From Dyadobacter diqingensis (GTDB lineage Bacteria > Bacteroidota > Bacteroidia > Cytophagales > Spirosomataceae), in NCBI RefSeq assembly GCF_024220585.1, contig NZ_JAMXKF010000009.1:62001-126000 (forward strand): a stretch of DNA of 64,000 nucleotides. Reading direction: 5' to 3'. This document shows, in pieces, positions 18,022 to 25,888 of the stretch. Each line of letters opens with the position of its first letter. The stretch's first letter is position 1. Both the position numbers and the translations under genes were made by a program. The notes beneath the pieces were generated by a model. The model made no database searches and had not been told where the DNA came from. It saw nothing but the letters and a program-made list of their open reading frames with translations.

Positions 18022-20499
18022 TTAGCTTTTTCTTCTTGCTTCTACAACGACTGCGCCTACAATCAGGGCAATTAAAAACAGCGAACTAATTAAATCAATT
18101 TTACTCCCGACTGCTATTGAAACAGGCTCGAAGCGGAATTTAATCGTATGTTTTCCGGCAGGAATGCGAAGAGCACGAAGCACATAATTGGCACGTAACA
18201 TATCGGCTGGTTTGCCATCAATCGTTACTTTCCACTCATCGCGAACGTTGTAATAAATTTCAGAAAAGACTGCCAAACCTTCATTTTTGGCATTGCTTTC
18301 ATAAATCAGTTCATTCGGTTTGTAGGTTATCAGGCTGATCTTATCTGTTGAATCTGCCTGAAGCGTCAGTCCTTTTAATTGATTTGCGAAGCGCTGGTCC
18401 AGTACAGCCGTTTCTTTTGGTTTTAACGAATCCAAAGCAGCCATTTCTCCATCGGCGTTGGGAACAATCTTATATTCCTTTACAAACCAGGCATGGCCGA
18501 AAGCATCCGGATTTGGCTGAACCGCTTGCTGTCCCTGCTGATCGACTGTCAGGATATATTTGGTATTAAGCATGTTCAATATGCCCGGATTTGCATTTTG
18601 TTTGGCGATCTGATGCTCAAATAATTCCTGATAACGTCTCAGTTTGGCACCGTGGTATCCACCCAAAGATTTGTGATAGTAAGAAGCATCCGCACTGTTG
18701 AAGGTACTTCTGGAAACATCCAGGACACGGTAATCAGGGTCGGGGTCAGCCATGATTTTTTCATCAGCTGCCGAAGGAGCAAGCGCTGCCTGCGAAGCAC
18801 TTTTACTGATAAAGTCAGCATTGTTCAGATAACGTTTGTCGATACCGAACATATCAATAATCATCAGCAGAATCAATACAGGGTAGAGAATCGCCGGTTT
18901 GATTTTATCTTTCACCCACATCCAGATCAAAGCTGCTGTGGCCAGTACGAAGAACAAGGTTCGGAAGGCATCACTGCGCATCAGACCTGCACGGTCCTGA
19001 ACGATGGCGTTAACAATCTGCTGACCGAAGGCTTTGTCGTTGGCCTGTTGTGAAAAATTTTCTGCCAATTGCTGGTCGCTGGCAGCCTGAAAACTGAAAA
19101 ACAGCGTTGGCATTAAAGCCAGGATTAGTGAAATACCACCTGTGATACCCAGACTTATCAAAAACGGACGCTGTAATTCTTTCCAGCTGATTTTTTTCTG
19201 TGCTAATGTTTTTAACGCTAAAATTGCGACGAAGACCATTAGCAGCTGAACAAGTGCAAGCACCATTGTCACAGCCCTGAATTTATTGAACATCGGGAAA
19301 TAGTCGAAGAACAGGTAATTCAGTGCAGAGAAGTTTTTACCCCATGCCCATATCACGTAAAGGACAATGGCTCCGGCAGCCCAGTTTTTTAACGGGCCTT
19401 TTACGATAAACAATCCTAAAATAAAGAGAAAGAAAATGATTGCGCCTGCATAAACCGGACCGCTTACAATGGGCTGGTCGCCCCAGTAAAGAGGCAGGGA
19501 TTGTACAACGCTTTGCGCAGTAGCGGCATCCAACCCCCGGTTGGTTAGTGTTTTGTACGTTTCTGAGGTATTGGACAATGCAGCCGGCGTAGAACCTCCG
19601 TATGCGTTAGGGATCAGCAATGTGAGCGTTTCACCTAAGCCATAACTGTATGAGAAAGCATATTCTTTGTCCAGTCCGTCCTGATTGGCTTCCGTTTTGG
19701 CACCGTTTGAAACGCTTAACTCGGGCTTACCGCGTATGGTTTCTTTGCTGTAATCATAGCCGTTCCATAATCTTGTGGTATGCGTTCCCACAGAAACAGC
19801 CGCAGCAAAAGCCAGTCCGATGATAACAAATGACAGCTGTTTGATTTTTCCTTCACGGATTAAGGGCAAACTTTCCAGAATAACCAGTATAACGATACCG
19901 ACACCAAGGTAATAGGTAATCTGTACGTGATTGGAGTAAAGTTCAAGAGAGAGGAAAATAGCGGTCACCGCGGCGCCGGCCAGCCAGTTTCGCCGGAATG
20001 CCAAAATAACACCTGCGATAACACCCGGTGCATAGTTAATGGCCAGAATTTTGGAAACGTGGCCAGCTTCGAGGCTCACCAGATTCCAGGCAGCAAAACC
20101 GAAAGCAATCGCACCCAATGCGGAAAGCCAGGTTCCGGCACCCACGACAAGGAAAAGTATATAGGCACTTACGCAGCCTATCAGAAGATAATTTGCAGGC
20201 GCAGGTAAAATTTTATTGATCACCTGTCCCATTTTTGTCGAAATACTCGTTGGATAATCTCCGGCAATCATGTAGGCAGGCATACCGCCAAACATGCTGT
20301 TGGTCCAGTTGGACCACTCTCCTGTTTTTTCGTGATACGTAACGATCTCGTGTGCAGCAGCTTTGGCTTGTACATCATCATGTTGGTTGAGTTTTTTGCC
20401 TTCCAAAACCGGAAATGCATACATCAGCGACAAGAAGATAAAGCCTACTACTGCAACCAGATGCGGCCAGATTCGTTGCCAGGAGAATAAATTTTTCAT
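18022..20499 (-). CDS. YfhO-family large membrane protein
   Basis: An 825-residue polytopic protein with about 12-14 hydrophobic segments over the first 560 residues. A periplasmic domain of about 230 residues follows, then a last helix (FLIALIVGAVVVEA) and a basic tail. The YfhO features are the early periplasmic loop with SNWTNSMFGGMPAYM and the late KHTIKFRFEPVSI beta-sandwich. In Gram-positives YfhO is linked to glycosylation of teichoic acids; in Bacteroidota a glycosyltransferase-like (GT-C) envelope role is inferred. It is monocistronic between a terminator and the pfkA intergenic region. Confidence 0.88.
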   Translation of the reverse strand: MKNLFSWQRIWPHLVAVVGFIFLSLMYAFPVLEGKKLNQHDDVQAKAAAHEIVTYHEKTGEWSNWTNSMFGGMPAYMIAGDYPTSISTKMGQVINKILPAPANYLLIGCVSAYILFLVVGAGTWLSALGAIAFGFAAWNLVSLEAGHVSKILAINYAPGVIAGVILAFRRNWLAGAAVTAIFLSLELYSNHVQITYYLGVGIVILVILESLPLIREGKIKQLSFVIIGLAFAAAVSVGTHTTRLWNGYDYSKETIRGKPELSVSNGAKTEANQDGLDKEYAFSYSYGLGETLTLLIPNAYGGSTPAALSNTSETYKTLTNRGLDAATAQSVVQSLPLYWGDQPIVSGPVYAGAIIFFLFILGLFIVKGPLKNWAAGAIVLYVIWAWGKNFSALNYLFFDYFPMFNKFRAVTMVLALVQLLMVFVAILALKTLAQKKISWKELQRPFLISLGITGGISLILALMPTLFFSFQAASDQQLAENFSQQANDKAFGQQIVNAIVQDRAGLMRSDAFRTLFFVLATAALIWMWVKDKIKPAILYPVLILLMIIDMFGIDKRYLNNADFISKSASQAALAPSAADEKIMADPDPDYRVLDVSRSTFNSADASYYHKSLGGYHGAKLRRYQELFEHQIAKQNANPGILNMLNTKYILTVDQQGQQAVQPNPDAFGHAWFVKEYKIVPNADGEMAALDSLKPKETAVLDQRFANQLKGLTLQADSTDKISLITYKPNELIYESNAKNEGLAVFSEIYYNVRDEWKVTIDGKPADMLRANYVLRALRIPAGKHTIKFRFEPVSIAVGSKIDLISSLFLIALIVGAVVVEARRKS

Positions 20500-20634
20500 T
20501 TTGATAATAGTAAACCGACAGGGTATTAAAAATTATGATATTATAATGTCAATAATACGTACAAATGTGACTTTTCTTTCACAATACTCCCAAAGATCAT
20601 TTAACCTTGCACGTTAAATTTTTGTTAACGAGCG

Positions 20635-20642
20635 CAAATATA
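20635..20642 (-). promoter_or_regulatory. Predicted -7 element for the yfhO-like gene
   Basis: CAAATATA on the plus strand is TATATTTG on the minus strand, an exact TAnnTTTG match, 136 bp upstream of the yfhO-like start. No matching -33 element is clear. The 319-bp gap 20500-20818 otherwise holds the pfkA promoter and no gene. Confidence 0.4.
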
Positions 20643-20742
20643 AAAGTATTGATATATGTTTGGGATGTAAAATTTGAATCTGTTTTTAGTATTTTTTTGA
20701 TAGAAATCCGGAATGAGACGTAAAATTTAAGAAAATACCCGA

Positions 20743-20750
20743 TAAATTTG
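20743..20750 (+). promoter_or_regulatory. Predicted -7 element for pfkA
   Basis: TAAATTTG matches TAnnTTTG exactly, about 69 bp before the pfkA ATG. The -33 TTG is not evident at the usual distance. Confidence 0.45.
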
Positions 20751-20818
20751 CAGAAATTGTGCGTTAAAGAAAAAACACAGCTGTATTTAGAATTGATTAG
20801 AAGTAACCCGATAAATAA

Positions 20819-21793
20819 ATGAAAAGAATTGGAGTTTTCACCTCAGGAGGAGATGCGCCCGGAATGAACGCTTGTATCCGTGCGGTGGTGCGCGGAGCTG
20901 TTTACCATGGAGTTGAAGTTTACGGAATCAGAAGAGGATATAGTGGACTGATCGCCGGTGATGTTTACAAGATGGAATCTCACTCGGTTAGTAATATTGT
21001 ACAAAGAGGTGGTACAATACTGAAATCTGCCCGTAGTAAAGAATTTATGACGCCGGAAGGCCGTAAGAAGGCATTTGAACAAATTCAGGCACACGGAATT
21101 GAAGGATTGGTTGCAATCGGAGGAAACGGAACTTTTACAGGTGCCATGATCTTTGGTAACGAATATGGAATTCCAACTGTTGGAGCACCCGGTACAATTG
21201 ACAATGACTTGTACGGTACGGATTATACCATCGGATTTGACACCGCTGTGAACACTGCGCTGGATGCTATCGACCGTATTCGTGATACTGCGAGCTCACA
21301 CGACCGTATCTTTTTTATTGAAGTAATGGGACGCGACTCAGGTTATATCGCAGTGCAGTCGGGTATTGCCGGTGGTGCTGAGCTTGTGATGGTGCCGGAA
21401 GTACTTACGCCGCTTTCAGAAGTTGTAGAAACTTTGAAGCAAGGATGGAGCCGTTCAAAATCATCGTCGATCATCGTAGTTGCCGAAGGTGATGAAGCAG
21501 GAAGTGCCGTAGAAGTTGCGGAAAAAATTAAAGTGCAGGTGGATGAAAACGCGGATATCCGTGTAACAACACTAGGCCATACACAGCGTGGAGGATCTCC
21601 TTCTGCTTATGACCGTATTCTTGCGAGCCGCCTGGGACTTGGTGCCCTGGAAGGTTTATTGAACGGACAGAAAAATGTAATGGCGGGAATTATCAACAAT
21701 GACCTTGTTTATACTCCTTTTGAGGACACAATCCGTCTTCCAAAACCGATCAGCGAAGATTTGCTGAGAATGGTTAAAATATTGAGCGTTTAG
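20819..21793 (+). CDS. pfkA: ATP-dependent 6-phosphofructokinase
   Basis: A 324-residue short-type PfkA. GGDAPGMNACIRAVVR (from residue 10) is the ATP-binding loop. PGTIDNDLYGTDYTIGFDTA holds the catalytic Asp at about 127 (the E. coli D127 equivalent) and Asp129. EVMGRDSGYIA and LGHTQRGGSPSAYDR are the fructose-6-phosphate-binding segments. It commits glucose to glycolysis. The Gly-rich loop and GGNGTF segment fit ATP rather than pyrophosphate use. Length is normal and nothing is missing. Confidence 0.97.
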   Translation: MKRIGVFTSGGDAPGMNACIRAVVRGAVYHGVEVYGIRRGYSGLIAGDVYKMESHSVSNIVQRGGTILKSARSKEFMTPEGRKKAFEQIQAHGIEGLVAIGGNGTFTGAMIFGNEYGIPTVGAPGTIDNDLYGTDYTIGFDTAVNTALDAIDRIRDTASSHDRIFFIEVMGRDSGYIAVQSGIAGGAELVMVPEVLTPLSEVVETLKQGWSRSKSSSIIVVAEGDEAGSAVEVAEKIKVQVDENADIRVTTLGHTQRGGSPSAYDRILASRLGLGALEGLLNGQKNVMAGIINNDLVYTPFEDTIRLPKPISEDLLRMVKILSV

Positions 21794-21892
21794 TTAAAAG
21801 TTATTTGTAGTCAGGAATAGTCACTTGTTGTTACGCATTAATTCAGGGTAACAATAAATGACAATTACCTGGCTTGCGGCAAGGGGGATTCT

Positions 21893-22666
21893 TTAACAAT
21901 ATCCCATAATCTTGTACACAATAATACCTACCCATTCCCGGAACAACAGCTGGGAGTAGCCCAGCACTTCGGGATCAGGAATAATGAAATCTTTGATCTT
22001 GTTGGGATAACCGTTTCCATAGAAGTCTGCCGGAAACTGATCCGTTTTTATTCCCGCCTTTTCAAAACATCCAACTGCCCGGCGCATGTGGAAAGCTGAT
22101 GTGATCAGTAAATAATGCTTGCCCGGAAATTGCTGGTTCAGAATTTTAGCGGTATAAAGCGCATTCTCCCTTGTGTTTTTTGCTTTTTGTTCCAATATGA
22201 TATCCTGCGGATTCACACCCCACTGAATCAGAAGTTTGGCCGCTTGCTGGGCCTCGCCGTTGCCATAATCCGTCTGGATTTTCGGGCTGGCACCAGTGAT
22301 GATGATTTTTCCTATTTTGCCGTTTTTATATAACAGGTAGGCCTGGAGAAACCGGTCGGCGTGTATACCCAGGCCGGGATGATCGGAATCTGCTTCCGAC
22401 ATATTAATCAAGCCGCCCGTCAGAAGAACACCTACATCGTAAGTTTTGCTGACTTCTTTCAAATTGACCGGTTTGTATTCCCACCAGTTAAAAGCTTTGT
22501 TGATCAGATAGGTGTTTGAGATCAGAAATAGTATTGAAAATGAGGTTATAATGGCTGTTTTTTTTCTCCTGGCTTTTTTCGCTGCAAGCGCATAAAGAAT
22601 AAGGATCATGCTTATACTTAACGGCATGAGCAAAAAATCGATGGTTTTGGATAGAAAATAAAACAT
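21893..22666 (-). CDS. YdcF/ElyC/SanA-family (DUF218) membrane-anchored protein
   Basis: The 257-residue protein has two N-terminal hydrophobic segments (about residues 5-30 and 38-58). The DUF218 domain follows: VGVLLTGGLINM, IHADRFLQAYLLYKNGKIGKIIITGAS, AKNTRENALYTAKILNQQ and LLITSAFHMRRAVGCFEKAG. Two-helix anchoring with this domain is the ElyC-like arrangement, associated in E. coli with envelope and lipid-carrier homeostasis. It is single, convergent with pfkA. A small hairpin pair lies in the gap at about 21828-21880. Confidence 0.87.
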   Translation of the reverse strand: MFYFLSKTIDFLLMPLSISMILILYALAAKKARRKKTAIITSFSILFLISNTYLINKAFNWWEYKPVNLKEVSKTYDVGVLLTGGLINMSEADSDHPGLGIHADRFLQAYLLYKNGKIGKIIITGASPKIQTDYGNGEAQQAAKLLIQWGVNPQDIILEQKAKNTRENALYTAKILNQQFPGKHYLLITSAFHMRRAVGCFEKAGIKTDQFPADFYGNGYPNKIKDFIIPDPEVLGYSQLLFREWVGIIVYKIMGYC

Positions 22667-22770
22667 TTGGGTACGAAGCTGGTAGAAGTATGCGTTTTGA
22701 TTTTAATTTTGTATTCAGGTCACGATTTAGCTTAATAATTAAACAGTTCATAATTATCCCTCTTTTTCAA

Positions 22771-24180
22771 ATGAAAAAAAGAACGCACACGGCCGTTTTA
22801 ATTTCTTTTTTTGTCATCAGTTTAATTTCGCAGTCTTTCGGGCAGGGTTACCGCATTGAGGCTACCCTCAAAGGGTACAAGGACAGCTCCTTCGTGCTGG
22901 GGCATTATAGTTATAGCAACAAACAATTTGTTGCCAAAGATACGGCCAAGGCTGATGCCAACGGGCATATGGTATTTGAAGGAAACACGAGTTTGCCGGG
23001 AGGACTTTATCTGTTGCTTTTTCCGGGAAACCAGAAATGGGTCGAAATCGTGTATTCAGGTAAAGAAACAAATTTTTCGATCGAAACGGATACGACGGAT
23101 CTTGTTGGCAGCATGCAAGTCAAAGGGTCAAAAGATAACCAGCTTTTTTACACTTATCAGAAAGAGCTGAAAAAAGGAATTCAGCAGATTGAGGTGCTTA
23201 GCAAAAGCAAGGCTACGGATGGACCGACGAAAATGAAAGAGGCCCAGGATGGCTTCAAGGCTTATCGCGATAAGTTTTTCAAAGAAAACGCGGATTCATT
23301 TACCACTAAATTATTTCAGATGTCCAGCGACCCTGAGGTTCCGACGGCTCCTAAACTGGCGAATGGAAAAACAGATTCGGTATGGGTATTTAATTATTAC
23401 AAGGCACATTATTGGGACGCCATTGATTTTTCGGATGACAGAATTTTGCGGACGCCTTTTCTGGAAGCAAAGATTGACCGTTACATCAAAAATCTCGTTG
23501 TACAGACGCCAGATTCGCTGATCAAGGATACCGATTGGCTTATTTCAAAAGCTTCGGCCAATAAAGATGTTAAATCTTATGTGGTTTTTTATATCATCAA
23601 CCAATATGAAAATCCCAAGACAGTAGGTACGGAAGCGCTTTGGGTACATATGGCGAATAAATATTACCTGTCGGGCGACATGGGTGTTTCGGAAGATACC
23701 AAAAAACGTATTGCTGAAAAGGTGAATACACTCAAAGATCTGCTGGTAAATAAAACTTTTCCGGTATTGGGTGTTTCCGATCCGACTGGTAAAAAGATCA
23801 ACCTGCAAACCATCGATGCGAGTTATACCGTTTTGTTCTTTTATGCTGCTACCTGCGGGCATTGCAAAGAAGCTTCACCGGTTCTGAAATCTTTTTACGA
23901 AAAAAATAAGGCATCGGGTGTGAAAGTGCTTGCGATTGATACGGAGCACAATCAGGAAGAATGGAAATCTTTTATCAAGACTTATCAACTGGATGGCCTG
24001 ATCAATGGTTTTGATCCGTTAAACCAGATTGATTTCAACAGGAAATTTGACGTAGTGACTACGCCGACGATTTACGTTCTGGATAAAAATAAAAAGATCA
24101 TCGCAAGAAAAATGCCTGTTGAGCAGCTTGATGATTTTCTGAATTATTATCGCAAAAAACAATTGGCATCTGCCAAGTAA
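22771..24180 (+). CDS. Exported thioredoxin-fold protein with N-terminal DUF4369-like domain
   Basis: I start at ATG 22771, which gives a clean signal peptide (MKKRTHTAVLISFFVISLIS, cut near SFG-Q); the frame is open 27 codons further upstream but lacks a signal there. The roughly 469-residue protein has an N-terminal beta-rich DUF4369-like region (YRIEATLKGYKDSSFVLGHY). A helical middle and a C-terminal TlpA/thioredoxin domain follow, with the redox motif Cys362-Gly-His-Cys365. Such proteins are common in Bacteroidota as periplasmic disulfide or cytochrome-maturation-type thiol proteins. It is followed by a perfect hairpin terminator. Confidence 0.88.
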   Translation: MKKRTHTAVLISFFVISLISQSFGQGYRIEATLKGYKDSSFVLGHYSYSNKQFVAKDTAKADANGHMVFEGNTSLPGGLYLLLFPGNQKWVEIVYSGKETNFSIETDTTDLVGSMQVKGSKDNQLFYTYQKELKKGIQQIEVLSKSKATDGPTKMKEAQDGFKAYRDKFFKENADSFTTKLFQMSSDPEVPTAPKLANGKTDSVWVFNYYKAHYWDAIDFSDDRILRTPFLEAKIDRYIKNLVVQTPDSLIKDTDWLISKASANKDVKSYVVFYIINQYENPKTVGTEALWVHMANKYYLSGDMGVSEDTKKRIAEKVNTLKDLLVNKTFPVLGVSDPTGKKINLQTIDASYTVLFFYAATCGHCKEASPVLKSFYEKNKASGVKVLAIDTEHNQEEWKSFIKTYQLDGLINGFDPLNQIDFNRKFDVVTTPTIYVLDKNKKIIARKMPVEQLDDFLNYYRKKQLASAK

Positions 24181-24189
24181 CATTGGTTT

Positions 24190-24234
24190 AAAACGACAAA
24201 AGCACGAAACCTGGTTTCGTGCTTTTGTCGTTTT
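24190..24234. terminator. Bidirectional terminator
   Basis: A perfect 21-bp stem (left arm 24190-24210, AAAACGACAAAAGCACGAAAC; right arm 24214-24234) with a CTG loop and A/T ends lies between the convergent thioredoxin-fold and lactonase genes. Confidence 0.9.
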
Positions 24235-24258
24235 AAGGGTGTCGGATTTGTTATGCTT

Positions 24259-25362
24259 CTATAAAAACGCTACACATATCGGCAGTTTGATCGATATGCT
24301 TTCGTGTTTGAAAGTAAGTTTGCCGGTTTTGGGATTTATTTCGTAAACAACCAGATTGTCCTTATCCTGGTTGGCAACGATCATATATTTTCCGGTTGGA
24401 TCGATATTGAAATCACGGGGCGTTTTGATGGCCTGGGTTTGTTCATCTACTTTTTCCAGTGTTCCGTCCGGTTTAATCTGAAACGCACTGATGCTGTTAT
24501 GTCCGCGGTTGGAGGTATAAACGAACTTTCCATTCGGATGTATATGTACCGCCGCGCTCGTATTGGGCTCTTTAAAATCGGCAGGAACCGTTTGGTATGT
24601 CGCGATTTGTTTGATGACGCCGGCATCATCAATCGAGCAGGCCGTTAGGGTAACATCCAGTTCATTGAGCAAATACAGGTATTTTCCCGATTTGGAAATA
24701 GCAAAATGGCGCGGTCCTGAGCCTGGTTTTGCATTGAAGGCTGTTTGCGCAGGATTTGGCTTCAATTCACCTGTTTGAGGATTAACGACATAATTCATGA
24801 CATGATCCGTTCCCAGATCGACGGTGTAAACATATTTCCCGTTTGGCGTGGCCGAAGAGAAATGGGCGTGTGCTTTTTCCTGGCGTTTTACGTTGGGTCC
24901 TGTCCCGGTAAATTGTTGTGTATACACAGGAGGATTCACCTTTCCGTCGGCAGCCAAAGTATATGCCGTAAAACTCCCGCCGGTGTAATTGGAGACAAAA
25001 GCCATTTTGCCGGCCGGATCTACGGATACGTGACACGGATTAAGACCTTCCGACGACTGGTTGTTCAAATAGCTAAGTTTGTGGTCGGCGCCAATGGCGT
25101 AGGCCGAAATTTTGTTATCCGAAGTAACGGCGTAAAGGTATTTTTTATTGGGGGAAATACTGACATATCCCGGTCCTGGTGCCGTTTTAAATGATTCTTT
25201 TAATGTAATTTGTCCGGTTGCTAGATCGAGCTCAGCCAGTGAAACGGCGGCATTTTCGGTTTTATCCTGTGAACCAATATAGAACAGAACCGTTTTATCT
25301 TTAAACGAAAAACCTGAAAAGCCCAGAATGAGGATAAGCGTCAGACTTATTAATTTTCTCAT
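24259..25362 (-). CDS. Lactonase-family (6-phosphogluconolactonase-like) seven-bladed beta-propeller, exported
   Basis: A 367-residue protein with a signal peptide (MRKLISLTLILILGFSGFS) and repeated propeller blades, each with a GKYLY/GKYVY or GKFVYTSNRG turn and HP/HV motifs (LNPCHVSVDPAGKMAFVSNYTGG). This is the PF10282 lactonase pattern. An intracellular Pgl would not carry a signal peptide, so the role may be periplasmic lactone or muconate-type cleavage or binding. It lies divergent to csaA with an 88-bp gap. Confidence 0.87.
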   Translation of the reverse strand: MRKLISLTLILILGFSGFSFKDKTVLFYIGSQDKTENAAVSLAELDLATGQITLKESFKTAPGPGYVSISPNKKYLYAVTSDNKISAYAIGADHKLSYLNNQSSEGLNPCHVSVDPAGKMAFVSNYTGGSFTAYTLAADGKVNPPVYTQQFTGTGPNVKRQEKAHAHFSSATPNGKYVYTVDLGTDHVMNYVVNPQTGELKPNPAQTAFNAKPGSGPRHFAISKSGKYLYLLNELDVTLTACSIDDAGVIKQIATYQTVPADFKEPNTSAAVHIHPNGKFVYTSNRGHNSISAFQIKPDGTLEKVDEQTQAIKTPRDFNIDPTGKYMIVANQDKDNLVVYEINPKTGKLTFKHESISIKLPICVAFL

Positions 25363-25450
25363 GAGAAATATGGTTTGTGAACATTAATCAGGAAAAGGCT
25401 GGCAGGTCATGTTTTTAATGATGTAATCCGTTTTATAAATAGCAAAGCGA

Positions 25451-25795
25451 ATGACAATGGAATTAATAGACTGGCAGGATTTTGAAAAAGTAGACCAACG
25501 GGCAGGTACGATTATCCGTGTTGAAGATTTTCCAAAGGCGCGGAAGCCGGCTTTTAAATTATGGATCGATCTGGGAGAAGAACTTGGAATCAGGCAAAGC
25601 TCCGCGCAGATCACTAAACTTTATACAAAGGAAGAATTAGTGGGTAAGCAGGTTTTGTGTGTCGTTAATTTCCCCATTAAAAAAATCGCCGATTTTCGTT
25701 CGGAGGTATTAACGACCGGTTTTGTATTGCCTGATGGTGAGGTGATTCTGGCTTCTCCCGATAAAGTGGTGGCGAATGGGACTAAACTGGCCTGA
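25451..25795 (+). CDS. csaA: CsaA-like tRNA-binding-domain protein
   Basis: A 114-residue stand-alone EMAP/Arc1p-type tRNA-binding domain: FEKVDQRAGTIIRVEDFPKARKPAFKLWIDLGEELGIRQSSAQITKLY is the CsaA signature, ending in GEVILASPDKVVANGTKL. CsaA dimers bind tRNA and were described as an export-related chaperone in Bacillus. ATG 25451 or 25457 can start; the latter gives MELIDW, nearer to family starts. It is followed by the regulatory region of copA. Confidence 0.9.
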   Translation: MTMELIDWQDFEKVDQRAGTIIRVEDFPKARKPAFKLWIDLGEELGIRQSSAQITKLYTKEELVGKQVLCVVNFPIKKIADFRSEVLTTGFVLPDGEVILASPDKVVANGTKLA

Positions 25796-25824
25796 CACGC
25801 CGGTAATCATGTAAGTCCGGGCTA

Positions 25825-25867
25825 TAATTGTGTAACACCGACAGTATCTGCCGGTGTTATCTTTGTA
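25825..25867 (+). promoter_or_regulatory. copA promoter with palindromic operator
   Basis: An 8-bp palindrome TAACACCG (25833-25840?) with its complement CGGTGTTA ends at 25859; by count the arms are 25833-25840 and 25852-25859, spaced 11 bases. It overlaps an exact -7 element TATCTTTG (25858-25865). The flanks TAATTGTGTAA (25825-25835) and ATCTTTGTA (25859-25867) recur before the HMA chaperone gene at 30874-30915. The TTG in TAATTGTGTAA is 27 bp from the -7 element, longer than the usual 17-23. A copper-responsive regulator is the natural candidate but is inferred. Confidence 0.6.
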
Positions 25868-25888
25868 TCAAAGAATTTTAGCAATATC

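Noticed and set aside
24190..24234. Perfect hairpins at several gene ends as regulatory RNAs
   Set aside because: Their position between convergent genes and A/T ends fit ordinary bidirectional terminators.
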